Of a stretch of DNA of 64,000 bases, positions 39,921 through 50,271 are shown piece after piece. This DNA is from Candidatus Latescibacterota bacterium. GTDB lineage: Bacteria; Krumholzibacteriota; Krumholzibacteriia; WVZY01. Every line of letters starts with the position of its first letter. Position 1 is the first letter of the stretch. The stretch spans positions 1 to 64,000 of the forward strand of contig WVZY01000026.1 in NCBI GenBank assembly GCA_011772205.1. The letters are read 5' to 3'. A model generated the notes under the pieces. The model worked only from the letters and a program-made list of their open reading frames with translations, was not told the DNA's origin and ran no database searches. Made by a program: the position numbers and the translations under genes.

Positions 39921-41009
39921 TTGGCCGAACCATCTCGCATTACAGGATGCTAGAAAAACTCGGAGGTGGGGGGATAGGCGTGGTTTATAGAGCCAAGGAT
40001 ACGAAACTCGAACGCACTGCTCGAGGGCAGTGTACGGAAGCTTGGTGAAGACCTCCGGATCACTGCGCAGCTCATCGATGTGGAGAGAGATTCTCACCTA
40101 TGGGCGCAAAAATACGATGGAGAACTTGAGGATGTTTTTGAAATGCAGGAACGTGTTTCCCAATCGATTGTGGATGCGCTGAAGCTCGAGCTCAGTCCGG
40201 AAGAAGAGCGCCGGATTACCGAGGGGCCAATCGATAACGTTCATGCGTACGAGAGCTACCTGAGGGCCGGGCAGAAAATCATGCTCTTTACAGAAGAGGG
40301 ATTGAAGCGTGCGTTACAACACTTGCAGAGGGCAATGGATATCGTTGGCGAGAATGCCTTCTCTATGCAGGTATTGGTTATGCATATTGGAGCTATGTCA
40401 ATCTCGGAATCAAAGCTCCCGAGGTACATCTTCCGGGGGCTGAGGCTTACGCAGAGAAGGTGTTCAAGCTGGAACCCGAATCCTCCCGCGGGCACATGCT
40501 GCAAGGGGTGATCAATATAACGAGGGGAATCCCAAGGAGGCAGTGAAGCACCTGAAGCGAACACTCGCCTCGGATCCGAACGACCCTGATGCTTTGTTCT
40601 GGCTACTTTTGACCTGCGCCAGCGCGGGGAGGACATCGATTGCCATGCAATATGCTGAAAAACTGCTGGAGGTCGATCCTCTGACGCCCATCAATCACGC
40701 TACTCCTGGTTATGCGCTGATCTGTGAGGGACGATTCGATCTCGCTCTCGAAAAGGAGAAGGGATGATATGAGCTGGAACCGGATACTGCCATTTCAAAA
40801 TTCTGGTATGGGTGGGTTCTCGCACATAACGGCCGTTTCGAAGAAGCTTTCACACTTTTTGATAAGTCGAAGAAAGATGCATCCGAGGATTTATCAACTA
40901 TCCACTGATTTCGAAGTTAGATCCTTTTCTCGAAAACATCCGCGGTGAGGATCGATTCGAGAAACTCGTCGAGAAAATCAAGTATAACTGGAAACGCTTT
41001 GAGGTATAA
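39917..41009 (+). pseudogene. Internally deleted and frameshifted Ser/Thr kinase-TPR paralog
   Basis: GTGA overlap start '[35 protein letters not shown]' joins at ~40018 to '(V)[54 protein letters not shown]'; TPR fragments; C-terminal 'RGEDRFEKLVEKIKYNWKRFEV*'. Confidence 0.85.
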
Positions 41010-41011
41010 CA

Positions 41012-41089
41012 ATGATCGGCAAGACCATTTCCCATTACAAAATCCTCGAAAAAATCGGTGAGGGTGGGATTGGCTGGATAGGTATCTAA
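41012..41089 (+). pseudogene. 25-codon kinase N-terminal stub
   Basis: '[25 protein letters not shown]' matches the start of the other kinases up to the glycine-rich loop. Confidence 0.8.
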
Positions 41090-41248
41090 GACCCGTCGAG
41101 CATTGAGCCGCCATCGTAATGCCATCATAACCTCAAAGAACCGTTCCAGCTGCAATCTTCCTCTGGCTTTTATTGGACTTGCGATATATTTTATCCCAAG
41201 TATCGATAAGTAAAAAGATCCGAGATCAAACGAGAAAGCCAATAACAC

Positions 41249-42421
41249 ATGGAGAACACACAGGTTCTTATCTCTCATCCCTACGCACTTCTTGCCATAA
41301 TGATGCTCGTTCCGGTTCTGTTTCTCAACTTGGAGCGGTGGACTCAATGGAAGCTGTTCGACTATTTCCCTCCGATTATATGGATATTTCTATTCCCAAT
41401 TATGTTGAGTAGTATCCGGGTCATTCCAACCGAATCCCCCACTTACGATACATTCAAAGCCTTCGGGGTGCCGATGTTCATTATTCTTATGCTGTTGGAT
41501 GTAGACCTTCGGTCGACGATGAAGGTTGCTTTGCGCAGCTTGGGAGTCTTATTGATGGGAGCCATTGGCGTCGTGATAGGGGGAATGGTTGCTTTCTTCT
41601 TACTTAAAGGGCAGCTGGATCCCGAGGCTTGGAGAGGTTTCGGTGCTCTGGCAGGGAGCTGGATTGGAGGCACGGGGAATCTGGCCGCCGTTGCCGAAGC
41701 CGTGGAGACACCGCCTACCATGATTGGCATTGTGGTGATCGCCGACACCTTCATTTTCATCCTGTATTTCCCGTTGCTTTTCGCGTGCAAGAGATGGGCG
41801 GAGCCGTTTGCAAGATTCACCAAAGTGAGCGAAGAAGAAGCACGCAAATTCGATGAAGCGGTAAACCAACTACAAGAAAAATCGAGTGAAATCCATTTCC
41901 CGGACGTGCTAGCGCTCTTTGGGATGGGATTCCTGCTGATCTGGATCGTCGGATATATCGCCCAGTATTTACCAGCCAAGGAAGGGGTAGTCACTGCAAA
42001 AACTTGGCAGATTTTGATTCTGACGACGGTGGCTCTCGCTCTGTCTACAACCCGGCTTCGGAGGATCCACGGCACAAAAACGCTCTCGATGGCTCTCGTC
42101 TACGTTTATCTGTCCATGATCGGTGCCCAGGCGGACATCCGCCAGGCAACCACCGCTCCTTATTTCCTCTTAGCAGGAATCATCTGTATTGTTCTCCACA
42201 TAGCGTTCTGTATTTTGGGCGCAAAGTTGTTCCGAGTGAATGTGCAAATGACTGCGATCGCAAGCATCGCAAATATCGGAGGTGCTGCTTCATCGCCGGT
42301 GGTAGCCGCTTATCACCGCAAAGAATTGGTGCCCGTTGCGATCCTTTTAGCGCTCGTAGGCTATGCTCTAGGCAACTATCTCGGGTTGCTCGCCGCCTAC
42401 GGCTGCCGGTGGATGATGTGA
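41249..42421 (+). CDS. DUF819 family membrane protein (YjcL-like)
   Basis: Multi-TM; 'GSWIGGTGNLAAVAEA', 'ASIANIGGAASSPVVAAYHRKELVPVAILLALVGYALGNYLG'. Confidence 0.9.
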   Translation: MENTQVLISHPYALLAIMMLVPVLFLNLERWTQWKLFDYFPPIIWIFLFPIMLSSIRVIPTESPTYDTFKAFGVPMFIILMLLDVDLRSTMKVALRSLGVLLMGAIGVVIGGMVAFFLLKGQLDPEAWRGFGALAGSWIGGTGNLAAVAEAVETPPTMIGIVVIADTFIFILYFPLLFACKRWAEPFARFTKVSEEEARKFDEAVNQLQEKSSEIHFPDVLALFGMGFLLIWIVGYIAQYLPAKEGVVTAKTWQILILTTVALALSTTRLRRIHGTKTLSMALVYVYLSMIGAQADIRQATTAPYFLLAGIICIVLHIAFCILGAKLFRVNVQMTAIASIANIGGAASSPVVAAYHRKELVPVAILLALVGYALGNYLGLLAAYGCRWMM

Positions 42422-42518
42422 AAAGGTGTCCGGACAAAGCCTCTCGCTACCTGCCAAGCTGAAAAGGGTATCCAATTCAACTCGTTGCAGAACAATGAAT
42501 CCGGGATATTACTAGTGC

Positions 42519-42547
42519 TTGACAGCCGCGGCGTCCTCATCTAGCCT
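42519..42547 (+). promoter_or_regulatory. Possible sigma70-type promoter TTGACA-17-TAGCCT
   Basis: Upstream of the OmpA-family gene. Confidence 0.35.
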
Positions 42548-42621
42548 ATATCCGAGCTGATCATATAAAAGTGATTAAAGAGGTCCTATAATCGTTGGGA
42601 TCTTTGAAAGGAGGGAGCATA

Positions 42622-43260
42622 ATGCGAATGCTCGGTGTGGTTTCCCTTGTGTTGATCTTGGGCGTTCTGACCATGGGCTGTTCCAACAAGAAGCTCATCG
42701 CCCAAAAAGATCAAAATATCGCTTCGTTGCAAGAAGAGGTCGAATCACTGGAGAACCAGCTAGCGACACAGCGTCAGATGAACGAAGATTTGGAACAGAT
42801 GCTGAGTGAGTACAAAAAGAAAGAACAGGTGTGGATGGAGGAGAAAGAGGGGATGATGCAGATCACGCTGGACGGTTCTGCAACCTTCGCAACGGCAAGC
42901 GCGGAATTGAGCACAGAGGGCAAACGTATTATCGACAGCATTTGGCAGGTGCTGGAAAGATATCCTGACCGCATGATTCTAATCGAAGGTCATGCTGACA
43001 GCAGGCCGATTGCACCAAGTTATCAATATAAATTCAAATCGAACTGGGAATTATCGTCGGCGCGTGCCCACTCGGTACTTCATTACGTGCGTGAGAAGTA
43101 TGGGACAGATCCGTCAAAAATCATGGCCGTCGGATGTGGAGAGCATCAGCCGATTGCGGACAATATGACAGAAAAGGGGATGGCGACAAATCGGCGTGTG
43201 GTTATCACGGTCGCGCCGAAGGCGAGCAGGACGAAAAAAGTAAAGGGACCAGAGGCATAA
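42622..43260 (+). CDS. OmpA-family lipoprotein
   Basis: Lipobox 'LGVLTMGCSNKK'; coiled coil; 'ILIEGHADSRPI....NWELSSARAHSVLHYV...AVGCGEHQPIADN....NRRVVI'. Confidence 0.92.
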   Translation: MRMLGVVSLVLILGVLTMGCSNKKLIAQKDQNIASLQEEVESLENQLATQRQMNEDLEQMLSEYKKKEQVWMEEKEGMMQITLDGSATFATASAELSTEGKRIIDSIWQVLERYPDRMILIEGHADSRPIAPSYQYKFKSNWELSSARAHSVLHYVREKYGTDPSKIMAVGCGEHQPIADNMTEKGMATNRRVVITVAPKASRTKKVKGPEA

Positions 43261-43355
43261 CGAGGCGAGGTCCTTGTTGTAGAGCTGGCTCGGGAAAATG
43301 TAACAGGAGGTAGAATTCTCTAATAGAAAGCTTGCCGCTTGAAGGTCTTAGGAAC

Positions 43356-43640
43356 TCATTCTTCGGAATCCGGCGTTCCTCCGGAAGGATGCGGGCTTCG
43401 ATATCTGCCGTTGAGATAGACGCTTATCTCCCATACGCCCGCATTGACGTCGTGCCGTAGTATGTAGATGCCCTCGTCATCTGCACGAGTCTTGAAATAG
43501 CGGTGGTTCGGATCCAGCCACCGGTCCAGTATCTCAACTACTTCCAGCTCGCGCTTTCCCCAGGTAAATCGCCGCGGCTCCTCTTCACCACGGTAGCCGG
43601 CGTAGCATTCAACGCGAACCACGAAATAGTGCTCGGCCAT
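43356..43640 (-). CDS. Hypothetical protein
   Basis: Compact ORF 'MAEHYFVVRVECYAGYRGEEEPRRFTWGKRELEVVEILDRWLDPNHRYFKTRADDEGIYILRHD'. Confidence 0.7.
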   Translation of the reverse strand: MAEHYFVVRVECYAGYRGEEEPRRFTWGKRELEVVEILDRWLDPNHRYFKTRADDEGIYILRHDVNAGVWEISVYLNGRYRSPHPSGGTPDSEE

Positions 43641-43932
43641 GTACGGCACCTCGATTGGTAGAATAAGAATAAGGAGGATCTTCTATCCTGCTCCCGATAT
43701 TATCACTTATTTCCGTTTAATAAACAGCGTTTATCCTCTTCTGGTGGATGCTTTGTTTGAAGTGATATGCGCTTGGCGCTCTCCAACTGAGCCTAAGGAC
43801 GTTTCTTATCCCAGGGGCTTGATGTCCTTGGGTGGCAATCCTGCAGCATGAACCCCTTTATAAAAACAAGAATTCACCGAAAGTGACTTATGGCAGGTGG
43901 CAAAAACGATTTTATCGTGGTATCCTAAAGAT

Positions 43933-45213
43933 ATGGAACTGACGGCTGAGACCAAATATCAACTCCTGTTACAGATCTCCCATAAGATCCGCGACACGTT
44001 GGACCTGGACGAGATACTGAACCATCTGCTGGACATGGTTCAGTCTGTTATAGACTATGATGCGGCCGGTATCTTCGTGCTCAACGAGGAGCTCGTACAT
44101 CCGCCCTATGAACAGCCAAGAGACCTGATCGCCAGCGTTGTCTGGCGCGGCTTCGATCAACGGCCCCCGGGCGCTGATCCAATGCTGAGTTTGGGTAAAG
44201 GTATCATCGGTCATGTGATAAGAACCGGCGAAAGCGTTGTGATTACCGATGTTCGCCTTGATTCTCGCTACGTCGAAGGTCGCAAAGGGACGCTCTCGGA
44301 AATTACCGTACCTATTGTGCGGGGCGATCGGGCAACTGGTGCGCTGAATCTCGAAAGCGACAAAGCCGCAGCCTATAACGACAGAGACGTCGAAATTCTT
44401 CGTTTTTTCGCCGATGCGGCTGCTATCTCCATTGAGAAAGCTATGCTTCACCGGCAAATCTTGGAGAAAGAACGGGTGGAGGAGCAGCTTAGCGTCGCGC
44501 AAGATGTGCAGTCCCGGCTGCTCCCTGATAAATCTCCAAATGTGCCAGGGTACGACATTGATGGAACCTGCATCTCGACATATGAAGTTGGTGGAGACTA
44601 CTTCGATTACATCCGACTGCCAAACGACAGAATAGGCATCATAGTAGCGGATGTCTCCGGGAAAGGCATCCCTGCTGCGTTGATGATGGCAGCATTTCGA
44701 GCGCTTCTGCGCACTCAAGCCCGCAGCGATGCAGGACCGGCACATATCGCCAATACGCTGAACCGGCTACTCCCGGATTTCACTGGAATGGAGGATTTTG
44801 TAACTTCTACTTACGGTGTTTTGAATCCCTTGGATGGCCGTTTTACATATGTTAATTGTGGCCACAATCCACCAATGCTTATTCGCGCCGACAGTAGCAC
44901 GGAGAGCCTGAAGGTAGGTGGCCCTCTCTTGAGTATCCTTGAGGACGTGTCCTACGATGCCTTTGAGGTAACGCTCGCTCCGGGAGATATGTTGCTTCTT
45001 TATACTGATGGTGTTGTCGATGTTGCCGCCAAGGAGGGCGAGGAGTTTGGCGTCGAGAGATTGAAGGAGGTGGTATGCCGCTCTCTGGAATTACCGGTTA
45101 AGGAGATTATTGGTGAGATCGTACGGATAACTCAAGATTTTTGTGGTTCAAAAAGTTATCATGATGACTTCACTCTGGTGCTCATCAGGCGAAAACAACT
45201 GACTGCCGCCTGA
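43933..45213 (+). CDS. GAF domain + PP2C/SpoIIE-type serine phosphatase
   Basis: 'DYFDYIRLPNDRIGIIVADVSGKGIPAALMMAAFRALLR', 'LLLYTDGVVDV'. Confidence 0.93.
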   Translation: MELTAETKYQLLLQISHKIRDTLDLDEILNHLLDMVQSVIDYDAAGIFVLNEELVHPPYEQPRDLIASVVWRGFDQRPPGADPMLSLGKGIIGHVIRTGESVVITDVRLDSRYVEGRKGTLSEITVPIVRGDRATGALNLESDKAAAYNDRDVEILRFFADAAAISIEKAMLHRQILEKERVEEQLSVAQDVQSRLLPDKSPNVPGYDIDGTCISTYEVGGDYFDYIRLPNDRIGIIVADVSGKGIPAALMMAAFRALLRTQARSDAGPAHIANTLNRLLPDFTGMEDFVTSTYGVLNPLDGRFTYVNCGHNPPMLIRADSSTESLKVGGPLLSILEDVSYDAFEVTLAPGDMLLLYTDGVVDVAAKEGEEFGVERLKEVVCRSLELPVKEIIGEIVRITQDFCGSKSYHDDFTLVLIRRKQLTAA

Positions 45214-45302
45214 AGCAGTCAGTTGCTTCCCCATATTTCCTCCTTATTGCTTTTCTTGAAGAATGTATCAGTCTTCCCTCAAATCTCGACGCGTAAAGAA
45301 CT

Positions 45303-47804
45303 CTACTGTTGAGTTCCGTGTTGTCCTGCTGGAGTCTTCGACGCCGCTCTCGTTTGCATTCTTTTCTTCCAGAGGCGATGAATTTGATAAACCACGCTTA
45401 CCCAGAATAGAAAGAAGAATAGCAACGTCAATTGCGCGGAAATATTCCAAAAGATGACGACCAAGCCAAATAATGCAAAGGGCATCATGTTGGATTGGGC
45501 ATATCTCTTAATGATACTTTCATGCTTTTTAAGCCAGCCGGCAATTGTGTTCAATTTCTCGCCTGACCACCGAGCAATTCTCATCAGTCGTTTTCTATTC
45601 AGGTAAATGAATAATATGATCAATGCGCTGCTAATCCACTTGAGCAGGCTGATAATCCACAAGCGCGTATATATGACGCTAAAAGTGAGTGGATCATCCG
45701 TTTTTATGATAGTCTTTGCAAATCGATAAACCTGACCACTTGTCGGCACACGGATTTGAATGGGTAAGACGCCGGTCGAAACCGCTCCGCCAGAGATTGG
45801 CGCTTGGGGAACTTCATTACTGGAAAGTCCCTCCAAGCGGCCGCTGAATTCGAGCTCGGCGTCGACTTGGCTGGCTATCTGATCTTCTTCCATTGGAACA
45901 TTTCTGAAGTAGCTCCTGTAATCCTTTCCTTTGTAGATCTTTTGCATCTCGGCTCGGCTTTTCTCGTCGCCTAACTGACTGAATTCCTTCATGGCATCTT
46001 CGTCATATTGTCTGCGAGCTCCAGCGAAAATGTTCAGTCCTCGTATGATTTCCTCTTTTTCGAGTGTGCTTCTAAAATAGACATAAGAGTAGTCATTGGG
46101 AAGGTAAACGGACCAGATAAGCTGGCTGGTCAACAAGTCAGCGGCCGGGAGTGCGGATACTTGTGAGCCAAACGGCGAGAATCTGTTTTGGACCGTGCAG
46201 TAAATGACTTCTACGGGAAACGTATCCAGTCGGTTGTCCACGGAGCGAGAGCGGATGAGCGGTACGAGTAGTTTCCCCTGTCCATTCATGGATGACTCAA
46301 CAGGTTGGTTGCCCACAAATACGCTCCACACATCCGCATTCTCGGGAAGTTGAATTTCCAGAAATTGCTTGGCGCTGTTTCTTATCTGATACACCAAGCG
46401 GTTAACAATTTTGCCATCCTCTGTAAATAGTGTCACAACACTCGCGAAGTTTATAGACGCAACGGGCACGCCGATTTTTTCATGCTTTTGGATGTCGAAT
46501 ACGAGGCTATATGGATGTTTTAAATATTTGAATCCCATGATGAGCGGTCTGGCGGACTTATTGACGAGAGGTTGGGGTAGTTTTTGGACCACGACTTTTT
46601 CCAATCCCTCGCTTTCCCTTACGATTACTTCCGCGCTCGTGGCAAGCTCGATCCCGATAAATCCAGTTTCTCGAACGGTGCCCAGTGTTTTGATGCCGAA
46701 AAACGCATTCGATAACCCGGATTCAGAAAACGCCGTTTCCGTGGTCACGCGTACTGTGGCGGCTCCCTTTTTCCCATAAGTGAAGGGAATGAGGAGTAAG
46801 CGCTGGTTCCCTTTAGTGGCTTCCTGCCACTCTCCGACACCCTCGCCCGATACGGCGAGCACATTCACATTTTCCGGAATTACCAGTTGAACAGCGTCGA
46901 CTTCGCTGTGAAGAATCGTGTAATTGATATCTGAACTGGTTTTGAGCGCATCATCTTGAATGGAGATAAGATGATGAACTTCACTATAGAGCTTGGGGGG
47001 GACTTTTTCAGCAACCGCGACTTTTTTCCTCCAGCGGACACTAACGTAGGTTCCTTGGCCAATCACAGCAGAAACAACGGTTGTGTTTCCTCTTGGACTT
47101 GTCAGCACCTGCTGTGCCTGGGGGATCTCCACGTCGATGTTCTTTAGCGGCAATTCGAGCTTCAAAAGCGTGATTGGGGTTTGCCGTATGGCCAGGTCAA
47201 TCTTGTGCGGGCCTTTTTCTAGCGACGATTTCAGAGTGTACGAGGCGGTTACGACGAATTCACCTGGCTTGGGGAGCACGACGTGGTGATAACCGTTTTC
47301 GCAAATTACCAAGGCTTGCTCGCCGTCGACCTTCATGTCAGCGAGGGCTATGCTCTGAGGTAAAATCGGCACTTTTACATAGGCGTCTTTCTTCAGGACA
47401 TGCACGTTGAAAACGGCTGTAAACGCAGTACTGTTCTCTTGCATCTTTCCCGCGTAGATCGCCTTTGTTATCAAGTGATCAAATGGAGGCGTCACGTCCG
47501 GGTACACAGGTGTTTTCATCTGGGCAACTAGTTTCTTGAACTCCGTACGAGTTAGCACCACATTGCCATTCATCATGGTATGAGGTGGCGTCGTCCGAGT
47601 CCCTGTCTGAGCCAACAGCTTCTGGAACGTCTCCAGGGAAATGACGATCTGATCCTCATCGAGGTTCAACAATTTCTTGAACTCGTTCCAGGGAACGGTC
47701 AACTTGCCTTCATCATCAGGATTGTCCTGTGGCTGGGCGACGGTGAACAATGCAGTAGTTGCTAGAAGCACAATCATGGTCGCACTCAATAAAATCCGTT
47801 TCAT
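45303..47804 (-). CDS. Large exported protein with C-terminal transmembrane helices, unknown function
   Basis: Signal peptide 'MKRILLSATMIVLLATTALFTVAQ'; C-terminal hydrophobic helices. Confidence 0.75.
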   Translation of the reverse strand: MKRILLSATMIVLLATTALFTVAQPQDNPDDEGKLTVPWNEFKKLLNLDEDQIVISLETFQKLLAQTGTRTTPPHTMMNGNVVLTRTEFKKLVAQMKTPVYPDVTPPFDHLITKAIYAGKMQENSTAFTAVFNVHVLKKDAYVKVPILPQSIALADMKVDGEQALVICENGYHHVVLPKPGEFVVTASYTLKSSLEKGPHKIDLAIRQTPITLLKLELPLKNIDVEIPQAQQVLTSPRGNTTVVSAVIGQGTYVSVRWRKKVAVAEKVPPKLYSEVHHLISIQDDALKTSSDINYTILHSEVDAVQLVIPENVNVLAVSGEGVGEWQEATKGNQRLLLIPFTYGKKGAATVRVTTETAFSESGLSNAFFGIKTLGTVRETGFIGIELATSAEVIVRESEGLEKVVVQKLPQPLVNKSARPLIMGFKYLKHPYSLVFDIQKHEKIGVPVASINFASVVTLFTEDGKIVNRLVYQIRNSAKQFLEIQLPENADVWSVFVGNQPVESSMNGQGKLLVPLIRSRSVDNRLDTFPVEVIYCTVQNRFSPFGSQVSALPAADLLTSQLIWSVYLPNDYSYVYFRSTLEKEEIIRGLNIFAGARRQYDEDAMKEFSQLGDEKSRAEMQKIYKGKDYRSYFRNVPMEEDQIASQVDAELEFSGRLEGLSSNEVPQAPISGGAVSTGVLPIQIRVPTSGQVYRFAKTIIKTDDPLTFSVIYTRLWIISLLKWISSALIILFIYLNRKRLMRIARWSGEKLNTIAGWLKKHESIIKRYAQSNMMPFALFGLVVIFWNISAQLTLLFFFLFWVSVVYQIHRLWKKRMQTRAASKTPAGQHGTQQ

Positions 47805-48228
47805 AGCGTCGGCCTCCTCTGCTGGCTGCTTACATCACGTCGGTTAATCGAAATAGATGTCTCGCACGCTGGTCCCAGCTAAGATGTATGAAAATGTAAT
47901 TCGCTTTTTGTGCTTTGGGGTTGAGCACCGCATGCGCCTGAGTTGTCGTTTGATCTCCGATTCGCCTGGCGCACTTGCAAGTATCATCCCAATATGATGC
48001 ATTTCTTGCCCTCGATCACAGGCGTGGAGAGCTGCGAATTTGCTGGGGCTCCCCTGCTTTTGAGATAGAATAGGATTGAAACAGGTGTCATAAGCCACTA
48101 TTGGGTATCTCAATCCCTCATAAGACATCACTGGGAACCACCGTCCTTGTCCGAAAAAGTTATACAGCAGCTTCACCTGGTGAGTTCCGTCTCGCCATTG
48201 CTGGTGGGGTTTCAAATAAGCTCTTCTG

Positions 48229-48338
48229 TTCCTGCGGTGGAGGAGCTTTGTTGGAATGCCGCGTGATGGGGATTATTCACCTGTGCCCGCTTCGCTCGGC
48301 TTCCCGCCTGCGGCGGGCGATCCTCCCTCGCTCCGCTA
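48229..48338. repeat. Copy A of a dispersed GC-rich repeat
   Basis: 39-bp identity GGCTTCCCGCCTGCGGCGGGCGATCCTCCCTCGCTCCGC (48298-48336) with 56171-56209, plus flanking similarity. Confidence 0.75.
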
Positions 48339-48547
48339 GGTAATCGATGGAAATTGCATGCAGCAGGACAACGTCTCCAGTATGAGCATTTAGCGCTCGC
48401 ATAAAAGGTGGATAGATGGAGAGCATCTCTTCTTCGTTTACTCTACAAGCAAAGTTTTGCTTAAACAAAGCCGTTATGGTAAACTCGTGGCGAGCAATTG
48501 CTGCTAAGTGGATGGGCTTTGATATCTTTACCCAGAGAGACCTTGAC

Positions 48548-49825
48548 GTGAAAGTCCTTCTAATTTCTGCCAACACAGAGCGTATCAACATGCTTACCGT
48601 GCCGTGGGGATTGGCATGCGTGGCCGGGGCAACTCAGAGCGCAGGCCATGAAGTGTCCTTCTTGGATCTCCTCACAGAAGAAGATCCCCACGCCGCCATA
48701 TCGAGAGCCATTTCGGGTGTGGCTCCTGATGTGATCGGTATTTCCGTGAGAAATATCGACGATCAGAACAGGGAGCGCCCTGCGTTCTTCTTGGAAACAG
48801 TCAAGCAAACCGTAGCTGAATGTCGCCGGTTGACCAAAGCGCCTATCGTTCTGGGAGGAGCTGGCTACAGCATTTTTCCAGATAGCGCTTTGGATTACCT
48901 GGGCGCGGATATGGGCATTCAAGGAGAAGGGGAAACGGCCTTTCTCGAATTGCTGGAGCGAATGGAGCAGGGCGCCGATCTGTCGGGATTGCCTGGCTTG
49001 TATCTGCGGGGTCGTGGTCTCCAGGGCAATAGGAGGTTTATTGAGAGGCTGGATACGATGCCCTTTCCAGAGGGCAGCATGCTGTCGCCTTACCAGGCGG
49101 CGGACCCGGAGCTGTGGCTACCCGTTCAGACGAGGCGTGGATGTTTCATGAAGTGCAGCTACTGCTCCACGGTGACCATCGAAGGCCAGGAGCTGCGGCA
49201 GCGTTCGCCCGAGCTGGTCGTCGGATGTGTCTCCCGGTACGTCGACGCAGGCTTTCGTCGAATCTTTTTCGTAGACAACAACTTCAACATTCCTAAATCC
49301 TATGCCCTTGAGGTCAGTCGAAGTATAGCCAATAGGGACCTGGATTTTATCTGGCGATGCATCTTGCATCCCTCGCACGTAGATGAAGAGCTTATCCGTG
49401 CCATGGCCAGTGCGGGATGCAGGGAGGTTAGCCTTGGTTTTGAAAGTGGTTGCGAGCAGATCTTGAAGAATATGAACAAAAAGTTTTCTGTGGAAGATAT
49501 TCGACGAAGTGCCTGGCTGCTGGCCAGGTACGGCATGCGGCGGATGGGCTTCTTGCTCTTGGGGGGCCCGGGTGAGACGAAAGAGTCGGTCGAGGAAAGC
49601 CTCGCGTTTGCCGATTCGCTTGGACTGGAAGCGGTAAGAGTAACTGCGGGCATCCGAGTTTATCCCCATACCCAGTTGGCGAACATTGCCGTCGAAGAAG
49701 GCGTTGTTGCTCCGGAGGATGACCTTCTTTTCCCCCGCTTCTACCTGGCCAAGGGGCTCGAAAACTGGCTTGAAGAGATCCTGGCAAAGTGGAAGGCAGA
49801 TCGGCCTCACTGGATCATTGGGTAG
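48548..49825 (+). CDS. B12-binding-domain radical SAM protein (likely GTG start)
   Basis: 'VLLISANTERINMLTVPWGLACVAGATQSAGHEVSFLDL', 'TRRGCFMKCSYCST', 'GGPGETKESVEESLAFA'. Confidence 0.92.
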   Translation: MKVLLISANTERINMLTVPWGLACVAGATQSAGHEVSFLDLLTEEDPHAAISRAISGVAPDVIGISVRNIDDQNRERPAFFLETVKQTVAECRRLTKAPIVLGGAGYSIFPDSALDYLGADMGIQGEGETAFLELLERMEQGADLSGLPGLYLRGRGLQGNRRFIERLDTMPFPEGSMLSPYQAADPELWLPVQTRRGCFMKCSYCSTVTIEGQELRQRSPELVVGCVSRYVDAGFRRIFFVDNNFNIPKSYALEVSRSIANRDLDFIWRCILHPSHVDEELIRAMASAGCREVSLGFESGCEQILKNMNKKFSVEDIRRSAWLLARYGMRRMGFLLLGGPGETKESVEESLAFADSLGLEAVRVTAGIRVYPHTQLANIAVEEGVVAPEDDLLFPRFYLAKGLENWLEEILAKWKADRPHWIIG

Positions 49826-49873
49826 ATTGTGAACCGCTCTGGGTCAGTAGCATGAAGGCAGCATCGATAGCTT

Positions 49874-50161
49874 TCAAATTCCTTCAACAACAATCATATT
49901 TGTAAGAGCGGTACGTTGACGTAGCGCTTTTGGCGCTTTGTATTCCTCGGATGCCCACCATTTCTTCGCTTGTTCCAAGCTCTCGAATTCGAGTATCACC
50001 ACTCGTTTTGGAATCCATTCGCCCTCGAGCTTTTCCGCTCTCCCGCCTCGAGTCAAGTATTTTCCGCCATAGGCCGAGATTGTCGGCGGTACGACCTTTT
50101 TATACTCTTCGTAGGTCGTCGGATCTGTAATCTCCACATCGGCGATCAAGTATGCTGCCAA
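49874..50161 (-). CDS. DUF1330 family protein (TTG start)
   Basis: 'AAYLIADVEITDPTTYEEYKKVVPPTISAYGGKYLTRGGRAEKLEGEWIPKRVVILEFESLEQAKKWWASEEY'. Confidence 0.92.
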   Translation of the reverse strand: MAAYLIADVEITDPTTYEEYKKVVPPTISAYGGKYLTRGGRAEKLEGEWIPKRVVILEFESLEQAKKWWASEEYKAPKALRQRTALTNMIVVEGI

Positions 50162-50271
50162 TGTTTCACCCCCTGTGTTGGCTGTCCTCCAGCACTTGAG
50201 TCCGTCTTGCAATAAGTAAACTGAGAACTTCGGCTAGTAAGCTGCAACGGAGTTTGAATCTCCCTCCCTGT

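Noticed and set aside
43969-44745. 258-aa minus-strand ORF
   Set aside because: Antisense to the SpoIIE phosphatase
47844-48215. 123-aa minus-strand ORF
   Set aside because: No domain, partial start region and close to the repeat; not enough support to call a gene
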